Positions 1 to 8,986 of a stretch of DNA of 64,000 bases are shown here, piece after piece. Made by a program: the position numbers and the translations under genes. The stretch is from Sphingopyxis sp. Lineage in GTDB: Bacteria > Pseudomonadota > Alphaproteobacteria > Sphingomonadales > Sphingomonadaceae. The stretch covers positions 1-64,000 of the forward strand of contig NZ_JADIZJ010000001.1 in assembly GCF_016704835.1 (NCBI RefSeq), given 5' to 3'. How positions within the stretch are numbered: the first letter of the stretch is position 1; every line of letters starts with the position of its first letter. The notes beneath the pieces were generated by a model that saw only the letters and a list, made by a program, of their open reading frames with translations, ran no database searches and was not told where the DNA came from.

Positions 1-255
1 CGCTTTGAAGCGTGCCTGATCATCTATGCGCTGGCGGTGGGCGCGATGGCGCGCGGCGGCTCCTATCTGCACGAATATCCGGGGATCGGCGGCAAGCTGC
101 TGCTAGTCGCGTCACCCAGCGGCATGAAGTTTTTCTGGCTGGAGCCAAGATTACCGACTGCCTGCGCTATGAACAAGCCGCGGCGCAAGATAGCGGACCT
201 TCTAAACCGCAGCGGCCTTCCCCGCATCCCTGCGGGATATGCTAAGGCAGGAGCC
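1..255 (+). CDS. 5'-truncated reading frame, unknown product
   Basis: Frame 1 is open from the first base. It reads as a plausible protein for about 50 residues (IIYALAVGAMARGG, then YLHEYPGIGGKLLLVASPSG and FFWLEP) before turning into low-information sequence that runs on into the next gene. I do not recognise the family. The gene probably ends near 150-240, and its true stop may be hidden by a frameshift like those in the next two genes. The end given here is only the base before the next likely start codon. Confidence 0.25.
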
Positions 256-1015
256 ATGAGCGGGATCAGCGGCCAGCCGGCCATCCAGTACCGAACATGT
301 CTGTGGCCTGACGCCTGCGCGTCGCGCGCTCTGGCGGGCTGGCGCGGAGGCACGCCGCTGTTGTTTCTGAACGGCATCGGTGCCGACTTGGCCGCCGCAG
401 CGCCGCTGCTCGCGCAAATCCACGGCCGCGAGGTGTGGACGCTCGACGTGCCAGGGTCGGCCGGCTCGCCCCGACGCCCTGCTGCCCTATAGCGCATCGA
501 CGATCGCCACCCGGTGGTGATGGAGATCGCCGATCGTTTCGCTCACAAGATGATCGACATCGCAGGGATTCCAGCTGGGGCGGCGCGCTGGCGCAGCAGC
601 GTGCGGTCAATTTCCAAGCCGCGTCCTGCGCCTCGTCCTGATGGCAACGACACCGTTATGGGCGCGCCCAGGATTGGGTAGGCCGCGATGTTCGACGACG
701 ACATGCAGGCGAACGGGCTGAAAATCCGGAGCGCGACCCCGCCGCAAACATAGCGTATCAGACGGCGGCGATGGCGGGTTGGACCAGCGCGGCTATCTGC
801 CGAAGCTGGAGGCGCTGCCGACGCTGGTACTGACCGGCGAACGGGATGGCGTCATGCCCGCCTGCTATGGTCAGATGCTTGCCAGCCTGATCGACGGCTC
901 CGGGTGCTGGAAGGTGGTGCCGGGATCGCACCTGTTTCCCTTCACCCACGCCGCCGCGATTTGCGGCGCGGATCCAGCGTTTCTGGTTCCAGCCCGGCAG
1001 CGGGGCGAAGCATGA
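256..1015 (+). pseudogene. PHA-depolymerase-like alpha/beta hydrolase, frameshifted
   Basis: An ATG at 256 follows a good ribosome-binding site (GGAG). The first frame gives TPLLFLNGIGADLAAAAPLL and EVWTLDVPGSAGSP, the N-terminal signature of intracellular medium-chain poly(3-hydroxyalkanoate) depolymerases. The nucleophile elbow SWGGALAQQ then appears in another frame (near 575-605), followed by RLVLMATTP. The C-terminal part TLVLTGERDGVMP and the catalytic-His region PGSHLFPFT is in a further frame (about 785-1015). All parts are in the right order, so this was one roughly 250-residue hydrolase now split by at least two or three indels. Either the gene has decayed or the consensus has errors here. 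Family assignment rests on motif resemblance only. Confidence 0.6.
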
Positions 1016-1022
1016 CCGCCGC

Positions 1023-2020
1023 TTAAGGAAAATCGGCAATCGCAGCCGCTGTCGCGTCAGGGTCTTCATCATCGGCAAATGACCGATGTTTTTAGGCAGC
1101 ACCGCCCCAGACCCCGCATCCTTTTTCACCGAGAAGTCTGCGCGCCCCGCTGGGATTGATGATGGAATCTTTATCGCCGAACAGGATCAGCGTCGGCGCC
1201 TTGATTTATCACCGACCCGCGCCGCCATCGCGGGTTCGCGGTCCATCCGCGCCCCGCGTGAGCGCCTCGCGATTGCCGGGGAAGCTGGCAGCACTCCCAA
1301 TAGCGGTCGATCCCATCGCCCCATCGACGATCGTCTGCTTTTCGACCGATCCGCGCAGCGACTGTTCAACCAGCACGCGCGGCGTGATCTGGGTCGCGAG
1401 CCAGCGACCGAAGGGATATTTCAGGATCCGAAAGCCGACATTGATTCGGGCGCTCTTCTCTCCTCGGCGCGGCGGCATGCCGCTTGCGTCGAGCAATAGC
1501 AGCGCATCGACCCGCCCCGGCCGTGCCAATGCGTAACGCCACGCAACCCAACCGCCCATCGAATTGCCGCCAAGGATGAAGCGATCGAGGTGACTTTGCG
1601 GCGACGACATCGACCGCCGCTGCCATGCCGTCGGCGCTGTAATCCTTGTCCGGAGTGCCACCGGTCAGCCCACGGCCGGGCAGGTCGAGCGTGACGATAC
1701 GGTAATCGGCGCCCAGCCGCTGCACCAGCGGTTCCCAGGTGTGCAGGCTGCTGTTCGACCCGTGCAGGAGGATAATTGCAGGCCCGCCGCGCTTGCCCTG
1801 GTCGCGATAGTGGATGCGCTGCCCCGCCGGTCCGGCCGCGAACACCGCGTTCGGTCCGCCATATTGCGATCATCGCCTCGCGATCGGTATCCGACGTGCG
1901 CAGCGCGAGGAAAATGGCGAGGATCGCCACGAGCAACCCCAGCGGGATCAGTAACCGCTTTCGCCGGAACAACGGACGCCGCGGCGGCTGTGGTTCGAAA
2001 TCGTCGTCGTCGATCATCAT
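1023..2020 (-). pseudogene. membrane-anchored alpha/beta hydrolase, frameshifted
   Basis: Convergent with the preceding hydrolase. ATG at 2020 follows GAGGGG. The N-terminus is acidic, then RRKRLLIPLGLLVAILAIFL forms one membrane anchor. After a frameshift near 1865 the core reads RIHYRDQG, AIILLHGSNSSLHTWEPL and LDLPGRGLTGG. A second shift near 1600 leads to the nucleophile motif GGNSMGGWVAWRYAL and LLLLDASGMPP. Further shifts near 1210 and 1080 lead to the His-containing GHLP and the end of the last helix. The order is intact but four shifts prevent translation of the whole protein. Substrate unknown. Same caveat as its neighbour: real decay or indel errors. Confidence 0.6.
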
Positions 2021-2078
2021 CACGCCCCTCACGGCTGGCGCGACCCTAGCGCGCGAGCGCAGTCCGTCAATGCGAGGC

Positions 2079-2095
2079 TAGGAGCCCGTCCACGA
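2079..2095 (+). repeat. left terminal inverted repeat of the IS
   Basis: TAGGAGCCCGTCCACGA, identical over 17 bases to the reverse complement of 3614-3630. One base to the left the C completes a CTAG that recurs at the other end. Confidence 0.9.
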
Positions 2096-2146
2096 TTTAG
2101 CATATTTGGGCTGGACTGCGGCGATGAGTTTTGATTCAGTCGGGGG

Positions 2147-3467
2147 ATGAGCAAGCGCTTTCTTCCCTGGGATGTTGATCAGGTATCTCTGTTTCCGCCT
2201 TCGGTGTCGGATTATGTCCCGGTCTCGCACCCTGCCCATTTTGTTCGGGATCTGGTGCGCGACGAGCTGGATCTCGAAGCGGTCTATGCATCGTATGACG
2301 ATGCTCGTGGGGCGCCGGCGTTTCATCCTGCGATGATGACGGCGCTGCTGCTATACGCGTACACGCAGGGCCTCTATTCCTCGCGACGGATCGCGCGGGC
2401 TTGCGAAGACCGGCTCGATTTCCTTGCGGTGACGGCCAGTTCGAAGCCGGATTTTCGGACGATCTCAGAGTTTCGCAAGCGGCATCTCAAAGCGCTGTCG
2501 GGATTGTTCGTACAGGTGCTGAAGCTGTGCGCCGAGGCTGGCCTGGTCATGCTTGGCCACGTCGCGCTGGACGGTACCAAGATCAAGCCAATGCGTCCAA
2601 GCACTGGCGATGAGCTGCCCGTCATGCAAAAGGCCGAAGCGGCGCTTGCGGCCGAAGTGGCAAGCTGGCTCAAGTCTGCCGAGGCCGCTGACCGCCGCGA
2701 TGATGCGAGCCTCGGTGCCGGCCAGCGCGGCGACGAGTTGCCCGACTGGGTTGCCGACAAACAGCAGCGCCTGACCAGGATCCGTGAGGCCAAGGCCGCG
2801 CTCGAAGCCGAGGCCCGAGCAAAGGAAGATGCCAAGGCTGCAAGGCGAAGGGCGATGATGACGATCGCAGCGATGGACCGCGGCCAGGCCGCAAGCCTGA
2901 GCATCCGCCAGGAACGCCTAAGCCCAAGGCACAGCGCAACCTGCACCGACCCGGACAGTCGGATCATGCCGGGCAGATGGCTTCATTCAGGCGTATAACG
3001 GTCGGATCGCCGTCGATGCGACCGCGCAAATAATCGTGGCGCATTCGCTGTCGAACTCGTCAGCCGATTCACTTTGCCTGATCCCGCTCACCGACGCTGT
3101 CACCCGGAACATGGAGGCAAGAAGGCCAGGAGATCTCGGCGGACGCCGGCTATTGCTCCGAAGCCAATCTGGCCGGGCTCGGGATCGCGAGATTTCCGCT
3201 TACATCGCCACGGGCCAGGCCAAGCGCCCGACGACCGGAGGCAAGGTGGGCGGACCGCTCACCCCAGGCGATGCGCCAGAAGCTCAAGCTTGGCGGACAC
3301 CGCAGTCGCTATCGTTTACGCAAACAACTGCCCGAACCGGTTTTCGGACAGATCAGCAAGCGCGCGGATTCCGTCAGTTCCTCCTGCGCGGTCTCGACAA
3401 AGTCCAAGACGAATGGAGCCTCGTCTGCATCGCCCACAATATCACCAAGCTCTGGGCCGTAGCGTAG
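2147..3467 (+). pseudogene. IS1182 family transposase, frameshifted
   Basis: The first frame (2147 to about 2840) is a good IS1182 transposase N-terminus: FLPWDVDQVSLFPPSVSDYV, the DUF772 segment AFHPAMMTALLLYAYTQGLY, then FRTISEFRKRHL and the first DDE residue in HVALDGTKIKPM. After about 2840 the family sequence continues only by switching frames: TDPDSRIM near 2950, DGFIQAYNGRIAVDATAQII near 2975-3025, SADAGYCSEANLAGL near 3135-3180, KLKLGGHRSRYRLRKQLPEP near 3280-3340, and the C-terminus GFRQFLLRGLDKVQDEWSLV ending at 3467. At least four shifts are needed. A full-length member would have roughly 450 residues, which fits the span. Confidence 0.8.
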
Positions 3468-3613
3468 TTCTGCCCTCTTCGATTGCGTCTCTTCAGCGCC
3501 ACAGGCCGCAACCAACCCGGCATTCGGGCCCAATCCACCGCGATTCCACCACCCCTCAGGTCAAAACCGCGCGAACGCCGTCATGTCCGCCGCGACACCT
3601 GCGAAAAAAGAGT

Positions 3614-3630
3614 TCGTGGACGGGCTCCTA
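3614..3630 (-). repeat. right terminal inverted repeat of the IS
   Basis: Reverse complement of the left repeat over 17 bases without mismatch. Its outer three bases, CTA, are also the stop codon (TAG on the minus strand) of the transporter gene. Confidence 0.9.
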
Positions 3631-5301
3631 GTCGTGAATTTGGCGACGAAAAGTTTCCGGCAGGAAGAACAGCCCGATGACCAGCGTGATCACCGCTACC
3701 ACGACCGGGTACCACAGGCCGTAGTAGATATTGCCCGTCGCCGCGACCATCGCGAACGCGGTCGTCGGCAGGAAGCCGCCGAACCATCCGTTGCCGATAT
3801 GATAGGGCAGCGACATCGAGGTGTAGCGGATGCGGCTTGGGAACAACTCGACCAGCATCGCGGCGATCGGACCATAAACCATCGTCACCAGAAGCACGAG
3901 GTAGAAGAGGATCGCGACGACGAGCGGTTTGTTGATCGCCGCAAGGTCGGCTTTCGGCGGATAGCCAGCTTCCGTCAGCGCTCTCTGGATGGACTCCCTG
4001 ATCTCGCCCAGATTCTCCATTGGCGCTGGCGAGCCGCCGAAGGTCGTTGTCGCTACCTCCAGCACGATGCGATTTCCGACGAGAAGCCGCATTTCGTTCG
4101 ATCCCGGCGCGAGTTGCCGGTCTTCCGTCTGATAAGGCACACCTGCCTTCGCCAAATAGGCCTTGGCGACGTCGCAGGGACTTGTGTTGAACTTGTTTTG
4201 ACCGATCGGATCGAACTGAAATGAGCAGTATGTTGCGTCCGTGATGAGAGTCACCGGCGCGCGCGCCTGCGCCTCGGCCAGCGCCGGGTTGGCGGCGGTG
4301 GTCAGCATGTGGAACGCCGGAAAATAGGTCAGCGCGGCGAGCGCACAGCCTGTCAGGATGATCGCCTTGCGCCCGATCTTGTCGCTCAGCCAACCGAACA
4401 GGATGAAGAAAGGCGTGCCGAGCGCGAGCGCAATGGCGATCAATATGTTCGCGGTCGCGCCGTCAACCTTCAGCGTCTTTTCGAGGAAGAACAGCGCATA
4501 GAATTGGCCGGTGTACCAAACGACCGCCTGCCCCGCGACAGCGCCGAACAAGGCGATGATCACCCATTTGAGGTTGCCCCAGCGCCCGAACGCTTCGGTC
4601 AGCGGCGCCTTTGACGTCGTACCCTCATCCTTCATTTTCTGGAAAACGGGGCTTTCGTTGAGCTGGATGCGGATCCACAACGATACGCCGAGCAGGATGA
4701 TCGAGACCACGAACGGGATGCGCCAGCCCCAATCGGCAAACGCTTCCTCGCCGATCAGGGTGCGGATGGTGATGACGACGCCCAGCGCCGCGAACAGGCC
4801 GAGCGTCGCGGTGGTCTGGATGAAGCTGGTGAAGAGCCCACGCTTTCCCTCGGGCGCATGTTCGGCCACGTAAGTCGCCGCGCCGCCATATTCGCCGCCG
4901 AGCGCCAGCCCTTGCAGAAGGCGCAAGACAACGAGCAGGATCGGTGCGGCGACGCCGATCGACGCATAGCTGGGCAGCACGCCGACGAGGAAGGTCGAGG
5001 CGCCCATCAGACCCATGGTGACGAGGAAGGTGTTTTTGCGCCCGACCAGATCGCCGATGCGGCCGAACACCAACGCCCCGAAAGGGCGCACGGCAAAGCC
5101 TGCCGCAAAGGCGGCGAGCGCAAAGATGAAGCCGGTGGTTTCGTTGACGCCCGAGAAAAATTGCGCCGAGATGACCGTCGCGAGCAGACCGTAAAGGTAA
5201 AAATCATACCATTCGAAAACGGTACCGAGCGACGAGGCGAGGATAACCTTGCGTTCGCTTTGGCGCGTGTCGATGGGTGTTGCCCCGATCGGTCCGGTCA
5301 T
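3628..5301 (-). CDS. MFS transporter, metabolite:H+ symporter (MHS) type
   Basis: Inner-membrane proton-coupled symporter of the ProP/ShiA/KgtP type; the substrate (an organic acid or osmolyte in relatives) cannot be told from sequence. The N-terminus has the family signature SLGTVFEWYDFYLYG, then RPFGALVFGRIGDLVGRK (the loop 2-3 MFS motif) and LQGLALGGEYGGAATYVAEH. A second cytoplasmic motif, GWLSDKIGRK, follows near residue 310. It has 557 residues, about 110 longer than usual. The excess is a hydrophilic insert at about residues 335-450 containing two cysteines, between a helix and LVVAILFYLVLLVTMVYGPI, so probably periplasmic. The stop codon lies in the CTAG where the IS inserted, yet CTAG preserves TAG with or without the element. 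Confidence 0.85.
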   Translation of the reverse strand: MTGPIGATPIDTRQSERKVILASSLGTVFEWYDFYLYGLLATVISAQFFSGVNETTGFIFALAAFAAGFAVRPFGALVFGRIGDLVGRKNTFLVTMGLMGASTFLVGVLPSYASIGVAAPILLVVLRLLQGLALGGEYGGAATYVAEHAPEGKRGLFTSFIQTTATLGLFAALGVVITIRTLIGEEAFADWGWRIPFVVSIILLGVSLWIRIQLNESPVFQKMKDEGTTSKAPLTEAFGRWGNLKWVIIALFGAVAGQAVVWYTGQFYALFFLEKTLKVDGATANILIAIALALGTPFFILFGWLSDKIGRKAIILTGCALAALTYFPAFHMLTTAANPALAEAQARAPVTLITDATYCSFQFDPIGQNKFNTSPCDVAKAYLAKAGVPYQTEDRQLAPGSNEMRLLVGNRIVLEVATTTFGGSPAPMENLGEIRESIQRALTEAGYPPKADLAAINKPLVVAILFYLVLLVTMVYGPIAAMLVELFPSRIRYTSMSLPYHIGNGWFGGFLPTTAFAMVAATGNIYYGLWYPVVVAVITLVIGLFFLPETFRRQIHD

Positions 5302-5317
5302 CCTCTTCCCCCGATCG

Positions 5318-5397
5318 CCCCGAGCCAGTCGAAGGCCGTTCTCCGTTTAGCGACGCTAAAGGAAAGAGCGGTGCTTCGACAAGCTCAGCGCGAGCGG
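5318..5397. repeat. REP-like palindromic repeat
   Basis: Imperfect inverted arms (CCCCGAGCCAGTCGAAGG and CTTCGACAAGCTCAGCG) flank a small perfect hairpin (TTTAGC-GAC-GCTAAA). The TTCGACAAGCTCAG core recurs at 7065-7153 and 57504-57592, so this is a dispersed intergenic family. It fills the gap between the helicase and transporter genes. Confidence 0.7.
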
Positions 5398-5419
5398 AAA
5401 GAGAATATTGTTTAGCGCA

Positions 5420-6799
5420 TCAACCGACGCGCGTCACCGCACCCTTATGCGCGCCGACGCTCTTGTTGCGCGGGCGGAAGCGGCGCTTGCGCTGGCCTTC
5501 GGCGCCTTCGCCGGCCGGAGTATCGCGGCGCGGACCGCGATCACCGCGCGGCTGGCCGCCGCTCGGCTGGCGGCGCGCATCCTGACGCTGACGGTTCGGG
5601 TCGCGGCCCTGGCCGCCGGTGTCACGCGGCCCCGCAACCGGCTTGGGCAGGTTGCGCACCAGCTCATTGAAATTCTCCGGCAGCGGCATCGGCTCGGACT
5701 TGCTGCGCGTGACGCGCTCGATGTCCTTCATATACGGCCGCTCGTCGGGGGCGATGAAGCTGATTGCCATGCCCTCGGCGCCGGCGCGCGCGGTGCGGCC
5801 GATGCGGTGGACATATTGTTCGGGTACGTTCGGGATTTCGAAGTTGATGACGTGCGAAACGCCCGACACGTCGATGCCGCGCGCGGCAATGTCAGTCGCG
5901 ACGAGCAGCTTGATGTCGCCCGAACGGAAGGCCTGCAGCGCGTGGGTGCGCTGCGACTGGCTCTTGTTGCCGTGGATCGCCATCGCCTTGATCCCGGCGC
6001 CCGCCAGATGACGCACGACGCGGTCGGCGCCATGCTTGGTGCGGGTGAAGATCAGCGCGCGGTCGATATCCTGGGTCGCAACAACCGAGTGCAACAACGC
6101 CTGCTTTTCCTTCTGTTCGACGAAGGTCGCGAACTGACGGATCTTTTCGACGGTGGTTGCCTGCGGGGTGACCGACACGGTGACGGGATCGTTGAGGAAC
6201 TGCTCGGCCAGACCGGCAATTTCCTTGGGCATCGTTGCCGAGAAGAACAGGTTCTGGCGGCGCGACGGCAGCAGCTTGGCGACGCGGCGCAGCGAGTGGA
6301 TGAAGCCCATGTCCATCATCTGGTCGGCTTCGTCCAAAACGAAGATTTCGACGTCGTCGAGACGCAGCGCGCGCTGGTCGATCAGGTCGAGCAAACGACC
6401 CGGGGTCGCGACGAGGATATCCACGCCGCCCGACAGGTCGCGGATCTGTTTGTTGATCGGCACGCCGCCGAACACTGTCGAGACGCTGAGCTTGGTAAAG
6501 CGGCCATAGTCGCGGCAGCTCTGCGCAATCTGCGCCGCCAGCTCGCGCGTCGGCGCGAGGACGAGCATGCGGCAACCGCGCGGGGTAGGGCGGTGCGGGT
6601 AGGTCAGCAGGTGGTGGATCGAGGGCAGCGAGAAACCGGCGGTCTTGCCGGTCCCGGTCTGCGCGATACCGCACAGGTCGCGGCCCTTCATCAGCGGGGG
6701 GATTGCCTGCATCTGGATGGGGGTCGGGACGGTATAATCCTTGGCGGCAAGCGCGCGATTGATGTCGGCGTGCAGGCCAAAGTCGTTAAAAGTTGTCAT
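5420..6799 (-). CDS. rhlE: DEAD-box ATP-dependent RNA helicase, RhlE type
   Basis: Unwinds RNA duplexes with ATP, acting in ribosome assembly or mRNA turnover. 459 residues. The Q-motif region (FNDFGL and PTPIQMQAIPPLMKGRDLCG) starts the protein; motif I AQTGTGKT is near residue 46, then APTRELAAQI, VATPGRLLD, VLDEADQMMDMGF (DEAD) and FFSATMP. The second RecA domain carries LIFTRTKHGADR, VATDIAARGIDVSGVSHVIN and HRIGRTARAG. After about residue 375 the tail is rich in Arg, Gly, Pro and Gln, typical of RNA-binding tails in this subgroup. The first ATG is used, matching family length. A leader of over 200 bases with two hairpins precedes it, which hints at cold or post-transcriptional control. 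Confidence 0.9.
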   Translation of the reverse strand: MTTFNDFGLHADINRALAAKDYTVPTPIQMQAIPPLMKGRDLCGIAQTGTGKTAGFSLPSIHHLLTYPHRPTPRGCRMLVLAPTRELAAQIAQSCRDYGRFTKLSVSTVFGGVPINKQIRDLSGGVDILVATPGRLLDLIDQRALRLDDVEIFVLDEADQMMDMGFIHSLRRVAKLLPSRRQNLFFSATMPKEIAGLAEQFLNDPVTVSVTPQATTVEKIRQFATFVEQKEKQALLHSVVATQDIDRALIFTRTKHGADRVVRHLAGAGIKAMAIHGNKSQSQRTHALQAFRSGDIKLLVATDIAARGIDVSGVSHVINFEIPNVPEQYVHRIGRTARAGAEGMAISFIAPDERPYMKDIERVTRSKSEPMPLPENFNELVRNLPKPVAGPRDTGGQGRDPNRQRQDARRQPSGGQPRGDRGPRRDTPAGEGAEGQRKRRFRPRNKSVGAHKGAVTRVG

Positions 6800-7064
6800 A
6801 AATACTCACTATGAGCGACGCGCAGGCGCATCCGTTCGGATCGAACGGACGGCGCACGGGCCGCGGGTTCGAAACGACCCGCGTGAAAGGGTGCCTCTGG
6901 GGACAAAGCGCTGGTCCGGCTCGTCCCGCGCCTGAGATTGGGCGGGAAAATCACGCTGCCGGTAGTTACGGCGGGTGATCCCGCCATGCTGCGCTGCAAC
7001 AGCATATGGCATGGGTTGCGTGCTTTTGCAAGATAATTGCGCGGAGCAGGATTGCTCCCCTCCT
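6800..7064 (-). promoter_or_regulatory. long leader upstream of the RNA helicase, with two hairpins
   Basis: No gene is seen here. On the minus strand the leader of the helicase contains TCCGTTCG-ATC-CGAACGGA (6831-6849, 8-bp perfect stem) and CGCGGGT-CGTTTCGA-ACCCGCG (6862-6883, 7-bp perfect stem), 31 to 84 bases before the start codon. Long structured leaders are common for cold-induced RNA helicases; that role here is inference. The promoter itself was not pinned down. Confidence 0.4.
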
Positions 7065-7153
7065 CCGTTCGTGCTGATCTTGTCGAAGCACAGTTCTTCT
7101 CTTCGGCCGTCGGAGAAGAAAGAACGGCCCTTCGTCAAGCTGAGGGCGAACTG
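7065..7153. repeat. REP-like palindromic repeat before glpK
   Basis: Arms CCGTTCGTGCTGATCTTGTC and CTTCGTCAAGCTGAGGGCGA with an internal inverted segment (TTCTTCTC/GAGAAGAA). Same family as 5318-5397 and 57504-57592. It ends 15 bases before the glpK start, so it must lie in the glpK mRNA leader if the promoter is upstream. Confidence 0.7.
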
Positions 7154-7168
7154 GAGAGGGAGGGCGTC

Positions 7169-8641
7169 ATGGCCGAGAAGATCATCGTTATCGACGAGGG
7201 CACCACGTCGACCCGGACGATGCTGTTCGCCGCCGACGGCACCCCGCTCGGCAGCGCGCAGCGCGAGTTTCAGCAGCATTATCCCGGTCCCGGTCTGGTC
7301 GAACATGACGCCGCGGAGATCTGGGAGGCCACCCTCGCCTGCACCCGGGCGATGATCAAGAAAGCCGGGGGAGCGGACAAAGTCGCAGCAATCGGGATTA
7401 CGAACCAGCGCGAGACCGTCGTGTTCTGGGACCGCACCACCGGCGAACCGCTCGCGCCCGCGATCGTGTGGCAGGATCGGCGCACCGCCGCCGACTGCGC
7501 GGCGCTGAAAGACGCGGGGCATGAAGCGGCGGTTCAGGCGACGACCGGCCTGCTGCTCGATCCCTATTTTTCGGGGAGCAAGATCGGCTGGGCACTCAAA
7601 CACTGGCCGCAATTGCGCGAAGCGGGCGACCGGCTCGCGGTCGGGACGATCGAATCCTATCTGATCTTCCGGCTGACCGGCGGCGTGCATGTCAGCGATG
7701 CGACCAATGCGTCGCGGACGTTGCTGATGGACATCAACGGGCGAGGCGGCTGGGATGCGGGACTGTGTGCTCTGCTCGGCGTACCGATGTCGCTGCTGCC
7801 CGAGATCACGGGTTGCACGACCACCGTGGGCACCACCGATCCCGAGCTGTTTGGCGGCGCAATCCCGATTTGCGGTATGGCGGGCGATCAGCAAGCAGCG
7901 ACAATCGGTCAGGCGTGCCTCGCGCCCGGGCAGACCAAGGCGACCTTTGGCACCGGCGCCTTCATCCTGTCGGCAAGCGGGACGACGCGCCCGCATTCGC
8001 AAAACCGGCTGCTTGCGACGGTGCTGGTGGAGGAAGGCGATGTCCGCAGCTACGCCCTGGAAGGATCGGTATTTGTCGCGGGGAGCCTGATAAAATGGCT
8101 GCGCGACGGGCTGGGCCTGCTCGCCAATGCGGGCGAGAGCGAAGGGCTGGCGCGGTCGGTGACCGACAATGGTGGGGTGTATCTGGTCCCTGCCCTCACC
8201 GGGCTCGGCGCGCCGCACTGGCGCCCCGATGCGCTTGCTGCGATCTCGGGCCTCAGCTTTGCCAGCACCAAGGCGCATGTCGCGCGCGCCGCATTGGAGG
8301 CGCAGGCGTATCAGGCGCACGACCTGAAGTCGGCCTTTGCCGCCGACGGGGTCGATTGGGCCGACCTGCGCATCGACGGCGGGATGGCGGCGAACGACTG
8401 GATGGCGCAGGATCTGGCCGACATGCTGAACCTGACCGTCGAACGCCCCGATTTCGTCGAGAGTACGGCTTTGGGCGCCGCAATGCTCGCCGCTACCGGC
8501 GCAGGGCTGCACCCCGATCTGGCGAACGCGGCGAAAGCGATGCGCGGCACCGCGACGCGCTTCACCCCGGCGCTGAACGCCGACAAACGCAAAGCGCGCC
8601 TTGCCGGGTGGCAAAGCGCGCTTGCAAAGGTTTTGAGCTGA
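7169..8641 (+). CDS. glpK: glycerol kinase
   Basis: Phosphorylates glycerol to sn-glycerol 3-phosphate with ATP, the entry step for glycerol use and phospholipid backbone supply. 490 residues, normal for the FGGY family. Visible are the phosphate loop VIDEGTTSTRTMLF (Glu in place of the usual Gln after Asp), QREFQQHYPGPGLVEHD, the substrate segment GITNQRETVVFWD and AIVWQDRRT, GMAGDQQAATIGQ with the catalytic Asp, ATFGTGAFIL and DGGMAANDWMAQ. ATG at 7169 was chosen over an earlier in-frame codon at 7037 because it starts exactly at the conserved N-terminus and follows GGAGAGGGAGGG. No glpF or glpD is adjacent. It converges on rpmE with only 12 bases between. Confidence 0.95.
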   Translation: MAEKIIVIDEGTTSTRTMLFAADGTPLGSAQREFQQHYPGPGLVEHDAAEIWEATLACTRAMIKKAGGADKVAAIGITNQRETVVFWDRTTGEPLAPAIVWQDRRTAADCAALKDAGHEAAVQATTGLLLDPYFSGSKIGWALKHWPQLREAGDRLAVGTIESYLIFRLTGGVHVSDATNASRTLLMDINGRGGWDAGLCALLGVPMSLLPEITGCTTTVGTTDPELFGGAIPICGMAGDQQAATIGQACLAPGQTKATFGTGAFILSASGTTRPHSQNRLLATVLVEEGDVRSYALEGSVFVAGSLIKWLRDGLGLLANAGESEGLARSVTDNGGVYLVPALTGLGAPHWRPDALAAISGLSFASTKAHVARAALEAQAYQAHDLKSAFAADGVDWADLRIDGGMAANDWMAQDLADMLNLTVERPDFVESTALGAAMLAATGAGLHPDLANAAKAMRGTATRFTPALNADKRKARLAGWQSALAKVLS

Positions 8642-8653
8642 CCGCCGAAGCGA

Positions 8654-8881
8654 TTAGCGCTTGAGCGTCAGACCACCAAAGCGCTTGTTGAACTTGGCAA
8701 CCTGGCCCGCCGCGTCGAGCATGCGGCCGTTGCCACCGGTCCAGGCAGGGTGTGCGGTGGGGTCGATTTCGAGCGTCATCGTGTCGCCCTCTTTGCCCCA
8801 CGTCGAGCGCGTCTGATATTCGGTGCCATCGGTCATCTTGACCGTGATCATGTGATACGCAGGGTGAATGTCTTGTTTCAT
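8654..8881 (-). CDS. rpmE: 50S ribosomal protein L31
   Basis: Large-subunit ribosomal protein, 75 residues. MKQDIHPAYHMITVKMTDG is the L31 N-terminus, DPTAHPAWTG is the conserved middle, and the end is KFNKRFGGLTLKR. The four-cysteine zinc set of type A L31 is absent, so this is the zinc-free form common in alphaproteobacteria. It stands alone on the minus strand. Confidence 0.95.
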   Translation of the reverse strand: MKQDIHPAYHMITVKMTDGTEYQTRSTWGKEGDTMTLEIDPTAHPAWTGGNGRMLDAAGQVAKFNKRFGGLTLKR

Positions 8882-8986
8882 GTCTTAAGCTCCTGTGCCG
8901 CTGGTTACCGACCAGCGCGCGCGAGTCTGTGCGTCCGGGGACGCGAAGGTGCGGCCCCTAGCGGCGAATGCCCGATTTGGCAATAG

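Larger units (their letters stand above)
2078..3631 (+). mobile_element. IS1182-type insertion sequence, complete ends, broken transposase
   Basis: The element is bounded by perfect 17-bp inverted repeats (2079-2095 and 3614-3630) and carries a single transposase gene related to the IS1182 group (DUF772/DDE, IS5 superfamily). The flanking tetranucleotide is CTAG on both sides (2078-2081 and 3628-3631), consistent with a 4-bp target duplication; because CTAG is palindromic the exact boundary is ambiguous by a few bases. The body between the CTAG copies is 1546 bp. On the right it abuts the end of the MFS transporter gene. Intact ends with a multiply frameshifted transposase suggest an element that can no longer move by itself, unless the shifts are sequence errors. 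Confidence 0.85.

Noticed and set aside
3628..3640. IS insertion truncating the MFS gene
   Set aside because: The TAG stop is within CTAG, which is regenerated on both sides, so the stop would be the same without the element.
5408..6814. 468-codon open frame antisense to the RNA helicase
   Set aside because: Shadow of the helicase gene; no motifs, while all DEAD-box motifs are on the minus strand.
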